In this document: piece by piece, positions 24,641 through 34,177 of the stretch | Position numbering within the stretch: position 1 is the first letter of the stretch | Layout: each line of letters begins with the position of its first letter | From: Pseudomonadota bacterium | GTDB taxonomy: Bacteria; Desulfobacterota; Syntrophia; Syntrophales; UBA8958 | Assembly (NCBI GenBank): GCA_030057915.1 | Contig: JASGUC010000060.1 | Location: forward strand, 1-39,414 | DNA: 39,414 bases | Direction of reading: 5' to 3' | The notes under the pieces: generated by a model | Told to the model about the DNA's origin: nothing | What the model saw: only the letters and a program-made list of their open reading frames with translations | Database searches by the model: none | Position numbers and translations under genes: made by a program

Positions 24641-25188
24641 TCATTTTTGCGTCCGGACCGTCACGGTGCCTTCCGAAAATTCAGTGGGCTTATCGGAGAC
24701 ATCGTTTGGCGCGGGGGCATCGTTCGAGGCGGACTTGATTTTAATGCTTCGCGTCTTGATCCCGATGTCATTGGAACGGGTCCTGACGGCATAAACACCG
24801 CCTTCCGCTTCCAGGTTCAGGTCCCCCAGCTCCGAGACGGCGGCATAGACGATGATGTTTTCCTCGCCATCTTCATCGCTTTTTCATCGGGCGTAACCTC
24901 CGTCTTGATCCTGATTTTAAAACAGTCGCCCATGGCGCTGTCTTTGTACCAGCCTCTCTCCATCTCTTCGATCACCGTTACCGTGGCGTTGGCATAAGCG
25001 GCAATCAGATCCTTTTGCAGTTCAAAATCTTTTACTTCCGTCATCGACGAGACATAGGCCTGGACAGCTTCCGCGGCGTTGCGCCTGGCGCCGGCCAGGA
25101 TAAAGGCCCTGCTCAAACCGACGATGCCCTCGCCGGCGACCTCTCGCCCCAGGGCGGTTTTGCAGGCCGAATGGAGAGAAACGGCCAT
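24641..25188 (-). pseudogene. FlgT-N/LPP20-like domain protein, frameshifted and lacking a signal peptide
   Basis: From 25188 the frame reads REVAGEGIVGLSRAFILAGA, NAAEAVQAYVSSMTEVKDFE, LQKDLIAAYANATV and FKIRIKTEVTPDEKAMK, the same fold as the N-terminal domain of the 21497-23188 protein but divergent. Near 24,850 the coding register changes: the neighbouring frame carries DGEENIIVYAAVSELGDLNL and VRTRSNDIGIKTRS down to TGA at 24641. No signal peptide precedes the domain, so both ends look damaged. Two overlapping gene remnants are an alternative to a single frameshifted gene. Confidence 0.55.
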
Positions 25189-25387
25189 TACTCAATGAAG
25201 CCAATCTGTTACAAGCACGTTTTCCGATCAAAGGCAGGTCAACGGGGGATTCGCCTGGTGATTTTGCTTTGACATTCCCGGACCCGCTATCCTATAGTCG
25301 CCAGGCAGAGCAAGCGGGAGTTGGCAATACGACATGTTTTTCTGCGGAACATGGCCAACTCGGCAATTCATGGGGGGTCGTGAACTT

Positions 25388-27022
25388 ATGCCCTTTGACA
25401 CATCCATCATCCGTTCCCGATCGAGGCAGATATTTCTGGCCTTTTTTGCCCTGGCCTCCCTGCTCCCCATCCTGATCGCCATATACGTCACACGTCACTA
25501 TGTGCTCCCTTTGCTCACCCCGGAAGAAATGGAGCGACTCGCCTTCACCTTCCAACTCGGGGCGAGCGCCATGCTCTTTTTCCCGCTACTGAGCTTTTTT
25601 CTCATGTTTCGATGGCTCAATTCCCTCGAGAACATCACCACGGAAATCGTCTCCAAGACCCAGGCCGTAGCCAGTAGGGAAGAGGACTTCGCCGACCAGA
25701 AGATCGACGAAACCAATGACTATGCCGACTCCGTCGCGCCGCCGCGGCCCGAGGAAAATGAAATCCAGACCCTCATCCGTTCTTTCAACACCATATTTCA
25801 GACCGCGGCCGACCAGCTCGCCGAACGTAACCACATCAAGGACCTTCTCGCCCGTTTGATCGGCATCTCCGCCAACCTTACCTCGGAGTTGGATTTCGAC
25901 CGCCTGTTTCCCCTCATCATCGGCAAAGTCACCGAGGCCATGGAGGCGGAAAGGACGAGTCTGTACGTCGTCGATTGGGACCGCGAGGAGCTTTGGACGA
26001 TGGTCGCTGAAGGGGTGCGGCAGATCCGGCTTCCCCTGGGCCAGGGGATCAGTGGCCGCGTCGCGTTGACAGCAAGGGTGATTAACGTGCCGGATGCCTG
26101 GGAATTGCCCTATTTTGACCGCTCATTTGACGAGATGAACAACTTCCGGACCCGTTCCGTCCTGTGTGTCCCCATCCGGGGCCGCTTCGGCAAGACGATC
26201 GGCGTTCTCCAGGTCATCAACAAACTCGGGAAGGATCGTTTCGACGGGGAAGACGAAACCTTCCTGCGCGGACTCGCATCCCAGGTGGGCATCGCCCTGG
26301 AAAACTCCCTGTTGGTGGACGAGCTGAAGCTCTCTTTCGAGGCCTCGATCAAGACCCTCTCCGCCACCGTCGATTCCCGCCATCCCATAACCGCTGGACA
26401 TTCCGAACGGGTCACGGAATACGCCCTCATGATTGCCAGGGATATGAAGCTGGGCCAGGAGGACCAGGAGGCCATCAAATACGCCGCCATCCTCCACGAT
26501 ATCGGCAAGATCGGCATCCGGGACGCGGTACTCCTGAAGGTCGGGCGTTTCACCCCGGAAGAATGGGAGGAGATGAAGACCCATCCCCGGAAGACCAGGG
26601 AAATCCTGGAACAGTTCCGCTTTCCCCAGCGCCTGCGTCTCGTTCCGGAGATCGCCTCCGATCATCATGAAAGGATCGATGGCACCGGCTATACCGAAGG
26701 CCTCACCGGCAACCAGATACCCTTGGGAGCCCGGATCATCGCCGTCGCCGACGTCTTCGACGCCCTGACGTCGAAGCGCGACTACCCCAAATATACGCCC
26801 GAAAAAACCCTGGACAATGACCCAATGCCCCTTCCCCAGGTGATCGAACTGTTGAAATCCGAGGCGGGGAGTCATTTCGATCCCCAGATAGTTACCTCCT
26901 TACTGAATTGTCTTCCCGAGATCCTGCGGCGCCACCGGGGGGTGCATTTTCCCCCCGAGTATGTGGACGCCTTGTCCCCGATGCCGCAAACGCCATCTCC
27001 TTCCGAAACGGCGGTTCGTTGA
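25388..27022 (+). CDS. Membrane-anchored GAF/HD-GYP domain protein (putative cyclic-di-GMP phosphodiesterase)
   Basis: A 544-residue signalling protein. Two membrane segments lie at about 13-33 (IFLAFFALASLLPILIAIYV) and 57-75, followed by a HAMP-like linker, a GAF sensor domain (about 165-315, FLRGLASQVGIALENSL at its end) and an HD-GYP domain (about 330-510). The metal-binding HD is in ILHDIGKIGIRD near 370, and HHERIDGTGYTEGL near 425 is the HHExxDGxGYP motif with Pro replaced by Thr. Metal ligands (H, HD, HH, D) are present, so c-di-GMP hydrolysis remains likely. ATG 25388 is chosen because it starts just before the first membrane helix; upstream in-frame ATGs exist at 25334 and 25370. 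Monocistronic as far as can be seen. Confidence 0.9.
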   Translation: MPFDTSIIRSRSRQIFLAFFALASLLPILIAIYVTRHYVLPLLTPEEMERLAFTFQLGASAMLFFPLLSFFLMFRWLNSLENITTEIVSKTQAVASREEDFADQKIDETNDYADSVAPPRPEENEIQTLIRSFNTIFQTAADQLAERNHIKDLLARLIGISANLTSELDFDRLFPLIIGKVTEAMEAERTSLYVVDWDREELWTMVAEGVRQIRLPLGQGISGRVALTARVINVPDAWELPYFDRSFDEMNNFRTRSVLCVPIRGRFGKTIGVLQVINKLGKDRFDGEDETFLRGLASQVGIALENSLLVDELKLSFEASIKTLSATVDSRHPITAGHSERVTEYALMIARDMKLGQEDQEAIKYAAILHDIGKIGIRDAVLLKVGRFTPEEWEEMKTHPRKTREILEQFRFPQRLRLVPEIASDHHERIDGTGYTEGLTGNQIPLGARIIAVADVFDALTSKRDYPKYTPEKTLDNDPMPLPQVIELLKSEAGSHFDPQIVTSLLNCLPEILRRHRGVHFPPEYVDALSPMPQTPSPSETAVR

Positions 27023-27182
27023 TCCTTTGCGTGTCTTTCGTGTCCTTCCGGCAAGGCTGCGTGAAAAATTTTGTGGTGGCGGGTATGGTTGGTTGTCAAA
27101 CATCATTCATATTGATGTCTTTTCGAAAAATACCCTCCGCAGCACATTGATTGATAAGGACTTGCTTTTGACGGTTTGGAGT
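27023..27182. other. Short intergenic region
   Basis: No gene or clear terminator seen after the HD-GYP gene. Sequence resemblance to other parts of the window starts only at 27183. Confidence 0.4.
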
Positions 27183-27263
27183 AAGGGGATTTCCCAGCGG
27201 AAATCAGGGGTTGGTGATGTGGTCGGGCCGTGTGAGTTGCTTGGCGGAGGTCTTTTTTGAGCC
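27183..27263. repeat. Repeat family E, copy 2
   Basis: AAGGGGATTTCCCAGCGGAA, ATCAGGGGTTGGTGATGT, GGTCGGGCCGTGTG, then TTGGCGGAGGTCTTTTTTGAGCC. It aligns with 24468-24548 over its full length. The minus-strand IS91-like remnant runs directly into it. Confidence 0.8.
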
Positions 27264-27366
27264 AGTGGCTCACATTCTGGACGAATTGCCCGTCAGGGAG
27301 GATGTGGCAGTGAGGATTGAAGCCCAGGAAATCCCCGCAGGTCTGGACGGCGATGACGGCGCCGGG
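27255..27366 (-). mobile_element. IS91-family transposase remnant
   Basis: The minus-strand frame reads PGAVIAVQTCGDFLGFNPHC, then HILPDGQFVQNVSHWL. IS91-type transposases have PGAIAVxQTFGxxLxFNPHxH at this place, the HxH being part of the HUH metal site. Only about 36 residues remain, flanked by repeat E and the end of the next gene. Confidence 0.6.
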
Positions 27367-27381
27367 TAATGGGTCTCGCGC

Positions 27382-27852
27382 CTATTCCTTGGAGATGTAA
27401 ACCGTCAGGCCACCCCGGTTGTCGTGGCGATAAAAGGGATAGTCATTGATCACCAGATAGAGCACCCCGTCGGCCGGCATAACCACTTTTTCCCGGGATC
27501 CTATCGGAAAGACCTTCGAATCCACCTTCCCCAAAAGGGCCCCGAAGGGTGTGCCGGGCAGTTCCTTTTTTGCGTCGCCGGCCCGGTGCACGATTTCTCC
27601 GGGATGATTCCCATGTCCCTCCGGTCCGGCATCGGGCCATCTCTCCCTTTCGTTTAAAGGGGCAACCGCCCAGGCGCCTTCGCAGCGGAAGACAACCGTT
27701 TGCCCCTTCGATACGCGGATCCGCGTGTTGATCCAGTCCGACCGGGCATCGACATATACGGTCGCCTCCCGCAATGCATGATAGGGCCTGGCGAGACAGG
27801 AAGTCGCGGAAAGGCAGATCAGGGCGGAGATGATGAACGATAAGGATCTCAT
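27382..27852 (-). CDS. Secreted LecA/PA-IL-like carbohydrate-binding protein
   Basis: A 156-residue exported protein. The start at 27852 opens a signal peptide (LSFIISALICLSATSCLA); the SATSC context could be a weak lipobox. The mature domain resembles the galactose-binding LecA/PA-IL lectin fold: VDARSDWINTRIRVSKGQTV, FRCEGAWAVAP, PFGALLGKV, FPIGSREKVVMPADGVLYL and VINDYPFYRHDNRGGLTVYI, with the INDxx...DNxGG pattern that in LecA-like proteins contributes Ca2+ and sugar binding. Its stop lies 127 bp before the next minus-strand gene's stop region; it is downstream of the giant surface gene and on the same strand, so the two may be co-expressed. Confidence 0.75.
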   Translation of the reverse strand: MRSLSFIISALICLSATSCLARPYHALREATVYVDARSDWINTRIRVSKGQTVVFRCEGAWAVAPLNERERWPDAGPEGHGNHPGEIVHRAGDAKKELPGTPFGALLGKVDSKVFPIGSREKVVMPADGVLYLVINDYPFYRHDNRGGLTVYISKE

Positions 27853-27980
27853 TTTCGGTTCACCGGTTGATGCGTTCGTTGCGTAAAGACGGGCATTGCA
27901 GACCGTCGCTTTCACCCGCCCGTACGTTGGCGGTCGGGATGTGATAAAATCTAATCGTTACGGGTTGAAAGTGCGATCTC

Positions 27981-30900
27981 CTATCTTATCCCCGCCGCCT
28001 TCTGGAGGATGAGGATGACCTCCTTGATGGTGATTTTTCCTTTGTCGTCTATTGTCCCCAGGGGGTTGATCTCCGCGTCGGTGGTTAAGCCGGCCATGAG
28101 TCTCAGGGCGAGGATGGCGTCGGCGAGATCGATGGCGCCGTCGCTGTTGATGTCTCCGAGGCCGGCGCTTGTCTGCTTCCAGAGGGCGTTTTCGGTCCAG
28201 CGGTGGCCGTTTGCGTCGGTATAAACAACCGTGAGGGTATCGTGGTCCGCCACGAGGATGTTTTTGTTGGTCGGGTCGTTGGTTTTGACGCTGAAGCCGA
28301 CGGTTCCGGTGAAGATGCCCGTATCGGCGCCCGTCTCCTCGAGGGTCACGACGAAGCCCTGGGGGTTTTTCGTGGTTGAGGCCCGGACGAGGAGCTGATC
28401 CTTGGCGTTGGTGTTTTTGTTGGCCGCGGCATCCTTGACGGAGATGGTCGCCCGGGTTGCGGTTCCCTGGTAGGTTGCCTTGTCCAGGGCGAGGGGCCCG
28501 GGGATGAACCGCGAGGCCTGGTACGCCTGGGTGTTGAAAGTGGGCGCCGCGGCGTAGGCCGTCTGGACCGGCGAATCCTTGAGGTCCAGGACTACCACGT
28601 TCTTCAGGCTGTAAGGTCCGTCGAGACCCCGGTTAGAGATCACGCCGCCGGGGAAGGTCAGGACAAAGGTCGTTGCGCCCGTGGTCGTGACGCTTTGCGT
28701 CGTGACCGCCTGGAAAATGAATTTATCCGCCGCGTAAAGATCCGCCTGGACCTTGTAGTTGCCCGTCGAGGCCACATTGACCCCCACGCTTAAGTCGAGG
28801 GACTCGTAAACCTGGTCGTTGTCGGCGTCCATCGCCGTGGCGCTGTAGGTGTCGGTCAGGCTCGCCGTGCCCGGGTTCGGCGCAACGATGTTGATCCCAC
28901 CGGTGAGACCGATGCCGGACTGGGCCGCGCCGGTCTTGGCGTCGTAGCCGCTCCAGGCCGTGACCACCTTGTTGTCCTTGTCCACCGTAATCGTCGGCTG
29001 CCACTGGATCGTGTCGTCGTGGGTGATCTGCTGGGGCTCGCTCCAGGTCGGGCTGGGCATGGTTCCCGTGCTGGAGAAGAGCGCCCCCTTGCCTCCGGCC
29101 GCATAGCCCCGCCAGATGACCGTGGCCTTGCGGTTGCCGTCGATCGCCGCCTTGGGCTCCTCCATGAACTTCCCGCTTTCAGCCACGACGCCCGGCGTGG
29201 ACCAGGCGCCGTTGGAGTAAACGCTGTAGCGGATCAAATGGGTCTTGCCCGCTTCCCGGGTCGGATCCTTCTCCGCCCAGACCGCCAGGATCGCCCCGCC
29301 CGGCGCCGGGGCCAGGGCAGGCGACAGCCGCGTCGCCTTGCCGCCCGTGGCCAGGGCCGCAGGCGTGCTCCAGCCAGACCCGGACCAGAGCGAATACATG
29401 ATGTGGCTGTCGTCGTTCTCGGCATTCACGTTGGTTCCCTTTGTCACGGCGCCCAGTTCCGTATGGAAATTGCCGTCGTCGTCCCGCGCCCAGACGAGCA
29501 TGGCCTTGCCCGCCCCGTCCGCGGCCACGGCAGGCATCTGGTCGGCCTTGCCCGTATCCGTTCCGGGAACGATGGCCGCCCCCGTGAAGGCCGCGGCGCC
29601 CTCGCCGGATGTCGGGTCGAAGAGGGAATAGCGCAGTTGCCAGGCCGTTCTCTCCATGGCGCGCTTATTTGCATCGGCGTTGTGCACCCAAACAGCCAGG
29701 GCCTTGTTTTCCGCAAAGTAGGAAAGCGCTGCCGTGCCGTCCGCCTTGGGGTTGCCCGGGTCTTCCACACTGATTTTCACCGGCGCGCCCCAGGTAGTCC
29801 CGTTCCAATAAGAGCAGGCGATGTCCTGATGGGACAGGATCGCGTCGAGCTTGGGATTGCTCTGGTCATTGGGCCCTTCGGCCAGCGACTGGTCTCCATC
29901 GTTCGCTGTCCAGCAGGCCAGGGCAGCCCCGTTCTTCATGAAGACCACCTTGGGGTCGGTCTCCCACTCGGCGTTAGGGCTCGCGGCACCGATGATCGGC
30001 GCCGGGTCGCCCCAGCCGCTGCCGCTGTCGTAGCGGAAGAAGACGTCCGGGTTGGGCGACGCCTCCTCTGGCCGCGTATCGCCGATCCAGACGCTCATCC
30101 TTCTGCCCGTGCCGTCCACGGCCAGATCCGAGGCGGACATCAGGCGGGGGGAGAGGGGATAGGTGACGGAGAGAGGCCGATACGCCTGCGGTGCGCGGCC
30201 GCTTCCAAATTGCCAGGGACCCAGTGTGGTCTCGCAGAGCGTTGCGCTGCCGACGCCCCAAAAAATGGATCCCACCACCGTGATCGGCACCACCACCTCA
30301 CCCCGCCAGGTCGTTTCCGTGCCGCTGGCCGTTGTGTATCTCAGCTCGATCTCCATGGTCACAGTCGGAGACCCAGTCGCTGCGATCTTGGCCAGGCCGA
30401 AGACCGCCGCAAGGGAGATCGTGACGTTGCCCGTCACCGTCGTCCCCGGGGCAATGATGATCTCCTCGAACTCCAACTGGCGATTCAGGACCGCGCTGCC
30501 GTTGACAAAAATCTCCACGTTGCCGCTCAGATCCACCGCCGCGGTCACCGGTATCCCATAGACAAGGAAGGTCCGCGAATAGCCCTTGGACGGCAGATCG
30601 AAGGAAACGCTGGAGGAGATATTCCCCGTTCCCCTCTGGAAGGCGAAGTTCGCATCGAATTCCCCGGAGAGACTGCCCTCCATGTCGATCTCCTTGCCCA
30701 GGATGGTCGGCTTTCCCGTCAGCGTCGCCTCAAAGGCGCTGGTCTCGTTCACCCGGTACTTGGCGCTGGCGGTAAACTCGATGTCCAGATCGTTCTTGAG
30801 CCCGCCCAGCAGCCCCACGCTTTCGGGAACATAGTCGCTCCAGATGAAGTTCGTGGGGTAATTGAAGGTCACGATGTAAGTCCCGCCATCTTCGTCGCTG

Positions 30901-33900
30901 AATTCCTTCGTGACCGATTCGGAGATCTTGGTGACCGCATCGATCCAGGGAGGGAACTTCAGGGCCTTGACGTCGTACTCCTCCTCCTGCTCGGTCTTTA
31001 CACCCTTAGAGTCTTCCATCTTGACGGTGACGATCAACTTCTGGGGCCGCTCCAAGTCGGCCATGTCGAACTCCGCCTCGTACTTCTGGTTCTCGGTCAG
31101 CACCGTCCCAACAACGGTTTTGTCCCCCAGGGTGAAGAGCACCTCTTTGATGCCGCAGTCCGGCGGCGCCGGCGCCATGTCCTGGACGGTCAGGGTGAAC
31201 TTGTTGTCCACCTGAATGGTGGAGAGGAAGGTCCCGAAGGTCTTGCTGTCCGCCGGGTTGTCGTACTGGGAGGCCGCTTCCAGCTCAACGCCCATCCCCC
31301 AGGCCGTGTAGAAGGGGGGGGGCGGACCGGCTTCGCATTGCGCCCCCTTGCTGATCGGCTCGATCTCGACAAGATAGGGGTTCTTCAGGCCCTTCTTCGT
31401 CCCCAGGGTCATGATCTCCTCGGCGAATCCCTCTTCGTTGAGCGGTATCTCGGACAGCAGCTTCCTTTCGTCCTTCCCCTGCTGCAGGAAGGCCCCGAAA
31501 TCGGGATTGGAGACGATCTTGTACGCCGCATGATCGACAGTCGCCGGATGCTGCCAGGTTATTTTACTCTTGAGCGGTGTCGTCAGGGGCTTGTTGATCG
31601 CCGGGTCCTTGGCCTCGCCGTACTGGCTGTCGCCTTCCTCCTTGACAAGCACGCCCGGCTTGACGCGAATGATCCCCTGCACGGTCCCGTTCTCCGGAAA
31701 AAGCTTTCCCCCTTCTGCATAGAGTGGGGTGGCCTCAATGCCGCTCGTGCTTATTACGGCACGATAATCGTTGCAGGGGAAGGCCCGTTCGGGCTTGAAG
31801 TCATAGGTCAGGATCAGGGAGACGCTTTCATCGGAAGGGATTTGTATGGCCGGATCAAAGCTGAACGCAAGGCCGCCGTTGTCCTGGTCAAATTGGGCCT
31901 CTCCCAGGAGCGTACCGCCCACGGAACCCTTGTAGAGACGGGCCCGCAGGATGTCCTCCTTTTCGTTGCCCGTGCCGGAGGTGTTGAAGGTCAGCCCCGT
32001 GACTTCCCAGAACGCCTTCCTGTTCGCTGCAAGTGTAACATGAGCGACAATGACATTCTCTTTTCCCTTTGTGTAATCCTCCTCACTTTCCAGGCCGTAA
32101 AACTCAAAGACCTTTGTGGGATTCAGATTGCCTGCGCTCAGGGTCAGGCCGATGGGCATGACCAACGGCAGGTTGTCCTGATTGCGGTTGTCGATGACAT
32201 AGGGTTCGTCCCATATTCCATCGCCGTTTATATCCTTTTCATCATATCTACGCTCATAGTCGCTCCAGTAGTTGCCGCCCATAAAGGGCCCGCCGGCGAC
32301 ATTGCCGCCTGCAGTTTTATCTGTATTCCAGATATTCACACAATCCTCTGAAGGGACGCTTATTCGAACATTTACTCCCTGATACCAACCGTAATCATAG
32401 GGAACCAAGATGTTGTCCCAGATCTCATTTTCCCTGGGCTGTGCAGTGCCGTATATGGTGCCTCTGTCATTCCGGTTATGGGGGCCGAGATGTATGCTTG
32501 CCAAATTGTCTTTAACAGTATTGCCGGAAATCTTATTACGTGCTGCGGAGCCCATTCCTATGCCGATGTTATAATTAGTGATGCTGTTATTCAGAATCTC
32601 GTTATCGGTTGCCTTCGAGGAACCATCTTCATTATCATGGCCCTCCAGACCCAGCGCAATACCTGCATAGTAATGTTGATAAGGCTTAATTGATTCGGGA
32701 ACCTGAATTTTGTTATCCTGAATGATATTAAAGGAGCCTGAATAGATTTTTACGCCATCCTTTTCGTATGCAAGCAGTCTTTTCCAGCCGCCTATTTCAT
32801 TTTCGCTGATCAGCGCTCCTGAAACATTGGTTAAATATATTCCATAGATACCCTTATTTCGCCGAAAAACAATGGGTTCATAATCCTTCTGCTGGCAATT
32901 CTCGATGTCAAGAAAGCTATGTGTCTCTTCAGGGAAGGTGTTCTCTTCAATGACTGCCCCACCAGGACCGTTATACTTCGTTACACGCATAATTTCGACC
33001 GTGTTGTTAAAAACATGGGCGCAGGGCGCATTGGAGAGAACAATTTCTTCTGCCGTGTTACCATTCATGGTAACGCCGGAACCTGATTCCTGATCACAGA
33101 CACTTTTTAAAACAGATATTTTCCTAAAAATATTTGACATACACTGCATTCCCGGCAGCGATCCGCTGAGAGACAGCTCCATTTTCGGGAGATTGTTGCC
33201 GCTTACAGGCACGAGGGGTCCTATTTTTATTGAGCCCCCGGCGTTTCCCTGATTGTTCTGGAACAGGGTTTGAGGAGAAGAGCTTTCAAGAATGATATAA
33301 TCGATGAAGGTGCAACCCTTTAAAGTGATGGAACTACTTTTTTCTGCCCAAATTTTGATAGCATCAAACGCGACACCTTCTGCTATAAGAGATCCTCCCA
33401 CGTTCAGACGGTATCTGTTGTCGTCGCCCTTGATCTGGATGCCGGGTTTTATGACAAGGGTCGATCCGGTTGTGACATGCACATCCGCTATCATTTCCGC
33501 GTTTTGGTCCCACAGGGTGTCCCGGGCGATTCCACCCCATACCTTTCCCGGAGTTGCCGTTGTTGTGATTTCATATTCATCTTCAATAATTATCTCTTGA
33601 GTGTGTTCTTCATCTACTTTTTTTAAGTATTTGAAAATTCCTATCGTATAATAATGAAAAGTCTGCAGGTAATCACTTTCACTAAAAGTGTCATAAAAAT
33701 CCGGATATGGTTGGCCCGGTTTCCAGATAATACTTTCCCCGCGTTTTACGGCACTGCTTTTGTCGTGCCCTTTCTTATAACGCCAAAAGGCGATTTCCAC
33801 ATCTACAAGCTGCATTACGGAGGTGGAATGATTTTCCGGATACGCCCATATCTGGAGATCACTGGTTCCCACATAGGAGATTCCTGCAGTAATGTGCCGA

Positions 33901-34052
33901 ACCGTCGCCAATGCACTGGCTGGAGCTAGGGGTGAACTTGGCAAGAGGAGCCCTGCTGAGATATGCATGGCCCCCAGCAGCAGCAGGCACAAGAAGACGG
34001 TAAATGTGGTTTTGGCCTTGGGGTGGTTCATTTTGACAGTTTTGAACTTCAT
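27981..34052 (-). CDS. Giant exported NosD-type beta-helix, beta-propeller and dockerin protein
   Basis: A 2,023-residue protein starting at ATG 34052 (GGAGGT upstream) with a signal peptide (FTVFLCLLLLGAMHISAG). Residues about 215-635 form a NosD/CASH right-handed beta-helix, rich in N-x-I/NxxGN turns and ending in the typical GGNYWSDYERRYDEKDINGD region. Residues about 640-1270 hold Ig-like and beta-rich modules, residues about 1285-1720 repeats of the YSLWSGSGWSTPAAL and SYWNGTTWGAPVKIS type that suggest a BNR-like beta-propeller. The C-terminus has a dockerin-like EF-hand pair: DINSDGAIDLADAILALRLM and DDKGKITIKEVILIL. Such dockerins bind cohesin partners, none of which are in the window. 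It is likely a cell-surface or secreted polysaccharide-binding protein. A 1,110-codon open frame on the opposite strand is an artefact. Confidence 0.9.
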   Translation of the reverse strand: MKFKTVKMNHPKAKTTFTVFLCLLLLGAMHISAGLLLPSSPLAPASALATVRHITAGISYVGTSDLQIWAYPENHSTSVMQLVDVEIAFWRYKKGHDKSSAVKRGESIIWKPGQPYPDFYDTFSESDYLQTFHYYTIGIFKYLKKVDEEHTQEIIIEDEYEITTTATPGKVWGGIARDTLWDQNAEMIADVHVTTGSTLVIKPGIQIKGDDNRYRLNVGGSLIAEGVAFDAIKIWAEKSSSITLKGCTFIDYIILESSSPQTLFQNNQGNAGGSIKIGPLVPVSGNNLPKMELSLSGSLPGMQCMSNIFRKISVLKSVCDQESGSGVTMNGNTAEEIVLSNAPCAHVFNNTVEIMRVTKYNGPGGAVIEENTFPEETHSFLDIENCQQKDYEPIVFRRNKGIYGIYLTNVSGALISENEIGGWKRLLAYEKDGVKIYSGSFNIIQDNKIQVPESIKPYQHYYAGIALGLEGHDNEDGSSKATDNEILNNSITNYNIGIGMGSAARNKISGNTVKDNLASIHLGPHNRNDRGTIYGTAQPRENEIWDNILVPYDYGWYQGVNVRISVPSEDCVNIWNTDKTAGGNVAGGPFMGGNYWSDYERRYDEKDINGDGIWDEPYVIDNRNQDNLPLVMPIGLTLSAGNLNPTKVFEFYGLESEEDYTKGKENVIVAHVTLAANRKAFWEVTGLTFNTSGTGNEKEDILRARLYKGSVGGTLLGEAQFDQDNGGLAFSFDPAIQIPSDESVSLILTYDFKPERAFPCNDYRAVISTSGIEATPLYAEGGKLFPENGTVQGIIRVKPGVLVKEEGDSQYGEAKDPAINKPLTTPLKSKITWQHPATVDHAAYKIVSNPDFGAFLQQGKDERKLLSEIPLNEEGFAEEIMTLGTKKGLKNPYLVEIEPISKGAQCEAGPPPPFYTAWGMGVELEAASQYDNPADSKTFGTFLSTIQVDNKFTLTVQDMAPAPPDCGIKEVLFTLGDKTVVGTVLTENQKYEAEFDMADLERPQKLIVTVKMEDSKGVKTEQEEEYDVKALKFPPWIDAVTKISESVTKEFSDEDGGTYIVTFNYPTNFIWSDYVPESVGLLGGLKNDLDIEFTASAKYRVNETSAFEATLTGKPTILGKEIDMEGSLSGEFDANFAFQRGTGNISSSVSFDLPSKGYSRTFLVYGIPVTAAVDLSGNVEIFVNGSAVLNRQLEFEEIIIAPGTTVTGNVTISLAAVFGLAKIAATGSPTVTMEIELRYTTASGTETTWRGEVVVPITVVGSIFWGVGSATLCETTLGPWQFGSGRAPQAYRPLSVTYPLSPRLMSASDLAVDGTGRRMSVWIGDTRPEEASPNPDVFFRYDSGSGWGDPAPIIGAASPNAEWETDPKVVFMKNGAALACWTANDGDQSLAEGPNDQSNPKLDAILSHQDIACSYWNGTTWGAPVKISVEDPGNPKADGTAALSYFAENKALAVWVHNADANKRAMERTAWQLRYSLFDPTSGEGAAAFTGAAIVPGTDTGKADQMPAVAADGAGKAMLVWARDDDGNFHTELGAVTKGTNVNAENDDSHIMYSLWSGSGWSTPAALATGGKATRLSPALAPAPGGAILAVWAEKDPTREAGKTHLIRYSVYSNGAWSTPGVVAESGKFMEEPKAAIDGNRKATVIWRGYAAGGKGALFSSTGTMPSPTWSEPQQITHDDTIQWQPTITVDKDNKVVTAWSGYDAKTGAAQSGIGLTGGINIVAPNPGTASLTDTYSATAMDADNDQVYESLDLSVGVNVASTGNYKVQADLYAADKFIFQAVTTQSVTTTGATTFVLTFPGGVISNRGLDGPYSLKNVVVLDLKDSPVQTAYAAAPTFNTQAYQASRFIPGPLALDKATYQGTATRATISVKDAAANKNTNAKDQLLVRASTTKNPQGFVVTLEETGADTGIFTGTVGFSVKTNDPTNKNILVADHDTLTVVYTDANGHRWTENALWKQTSAGLGDINSDGAIDLADAILALRLMAGLTTDAEINPLGTIDDKGKITIKEVILILQKAAGIR

Positions 34053-34148
34053 GAGGGCACCTCCAATATTCGGCAAGGATTGCCATATAGAGGGTATTCG
34101 GGAATGGTCCCTAAAAGATTGACAAGAATTTGCTTTTTGGATGTTTAG

Positions 34149-34177
34149 AGTATAGGGGATCCATTTTCTTCTGTCAA
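34149..34177 (-). promoter_or_regulatory. Sigma-70 promoter of the giant surface protein, at the edge of repeat E
   Basis: On the minus strand TTGACA (34172-34177) and TATACT (34149-34154) are separated by exactly 17 bp, close to the ideal sigma-70 promoter. The -35 hexamer overlaps the outer edge of repeat E copy 3. The leader to the start codon is about 90 nt. Confidence 0.75.

Noticed and set aside
29019..32351. 1,110-codon plus-strand frame opposite the giant surface protein
   Set aside because: Arg/Gly-rich antisense product without domains; the minus-strand gene has signal peptide, NosD and dockerin features, promoter and ribosome binding site.
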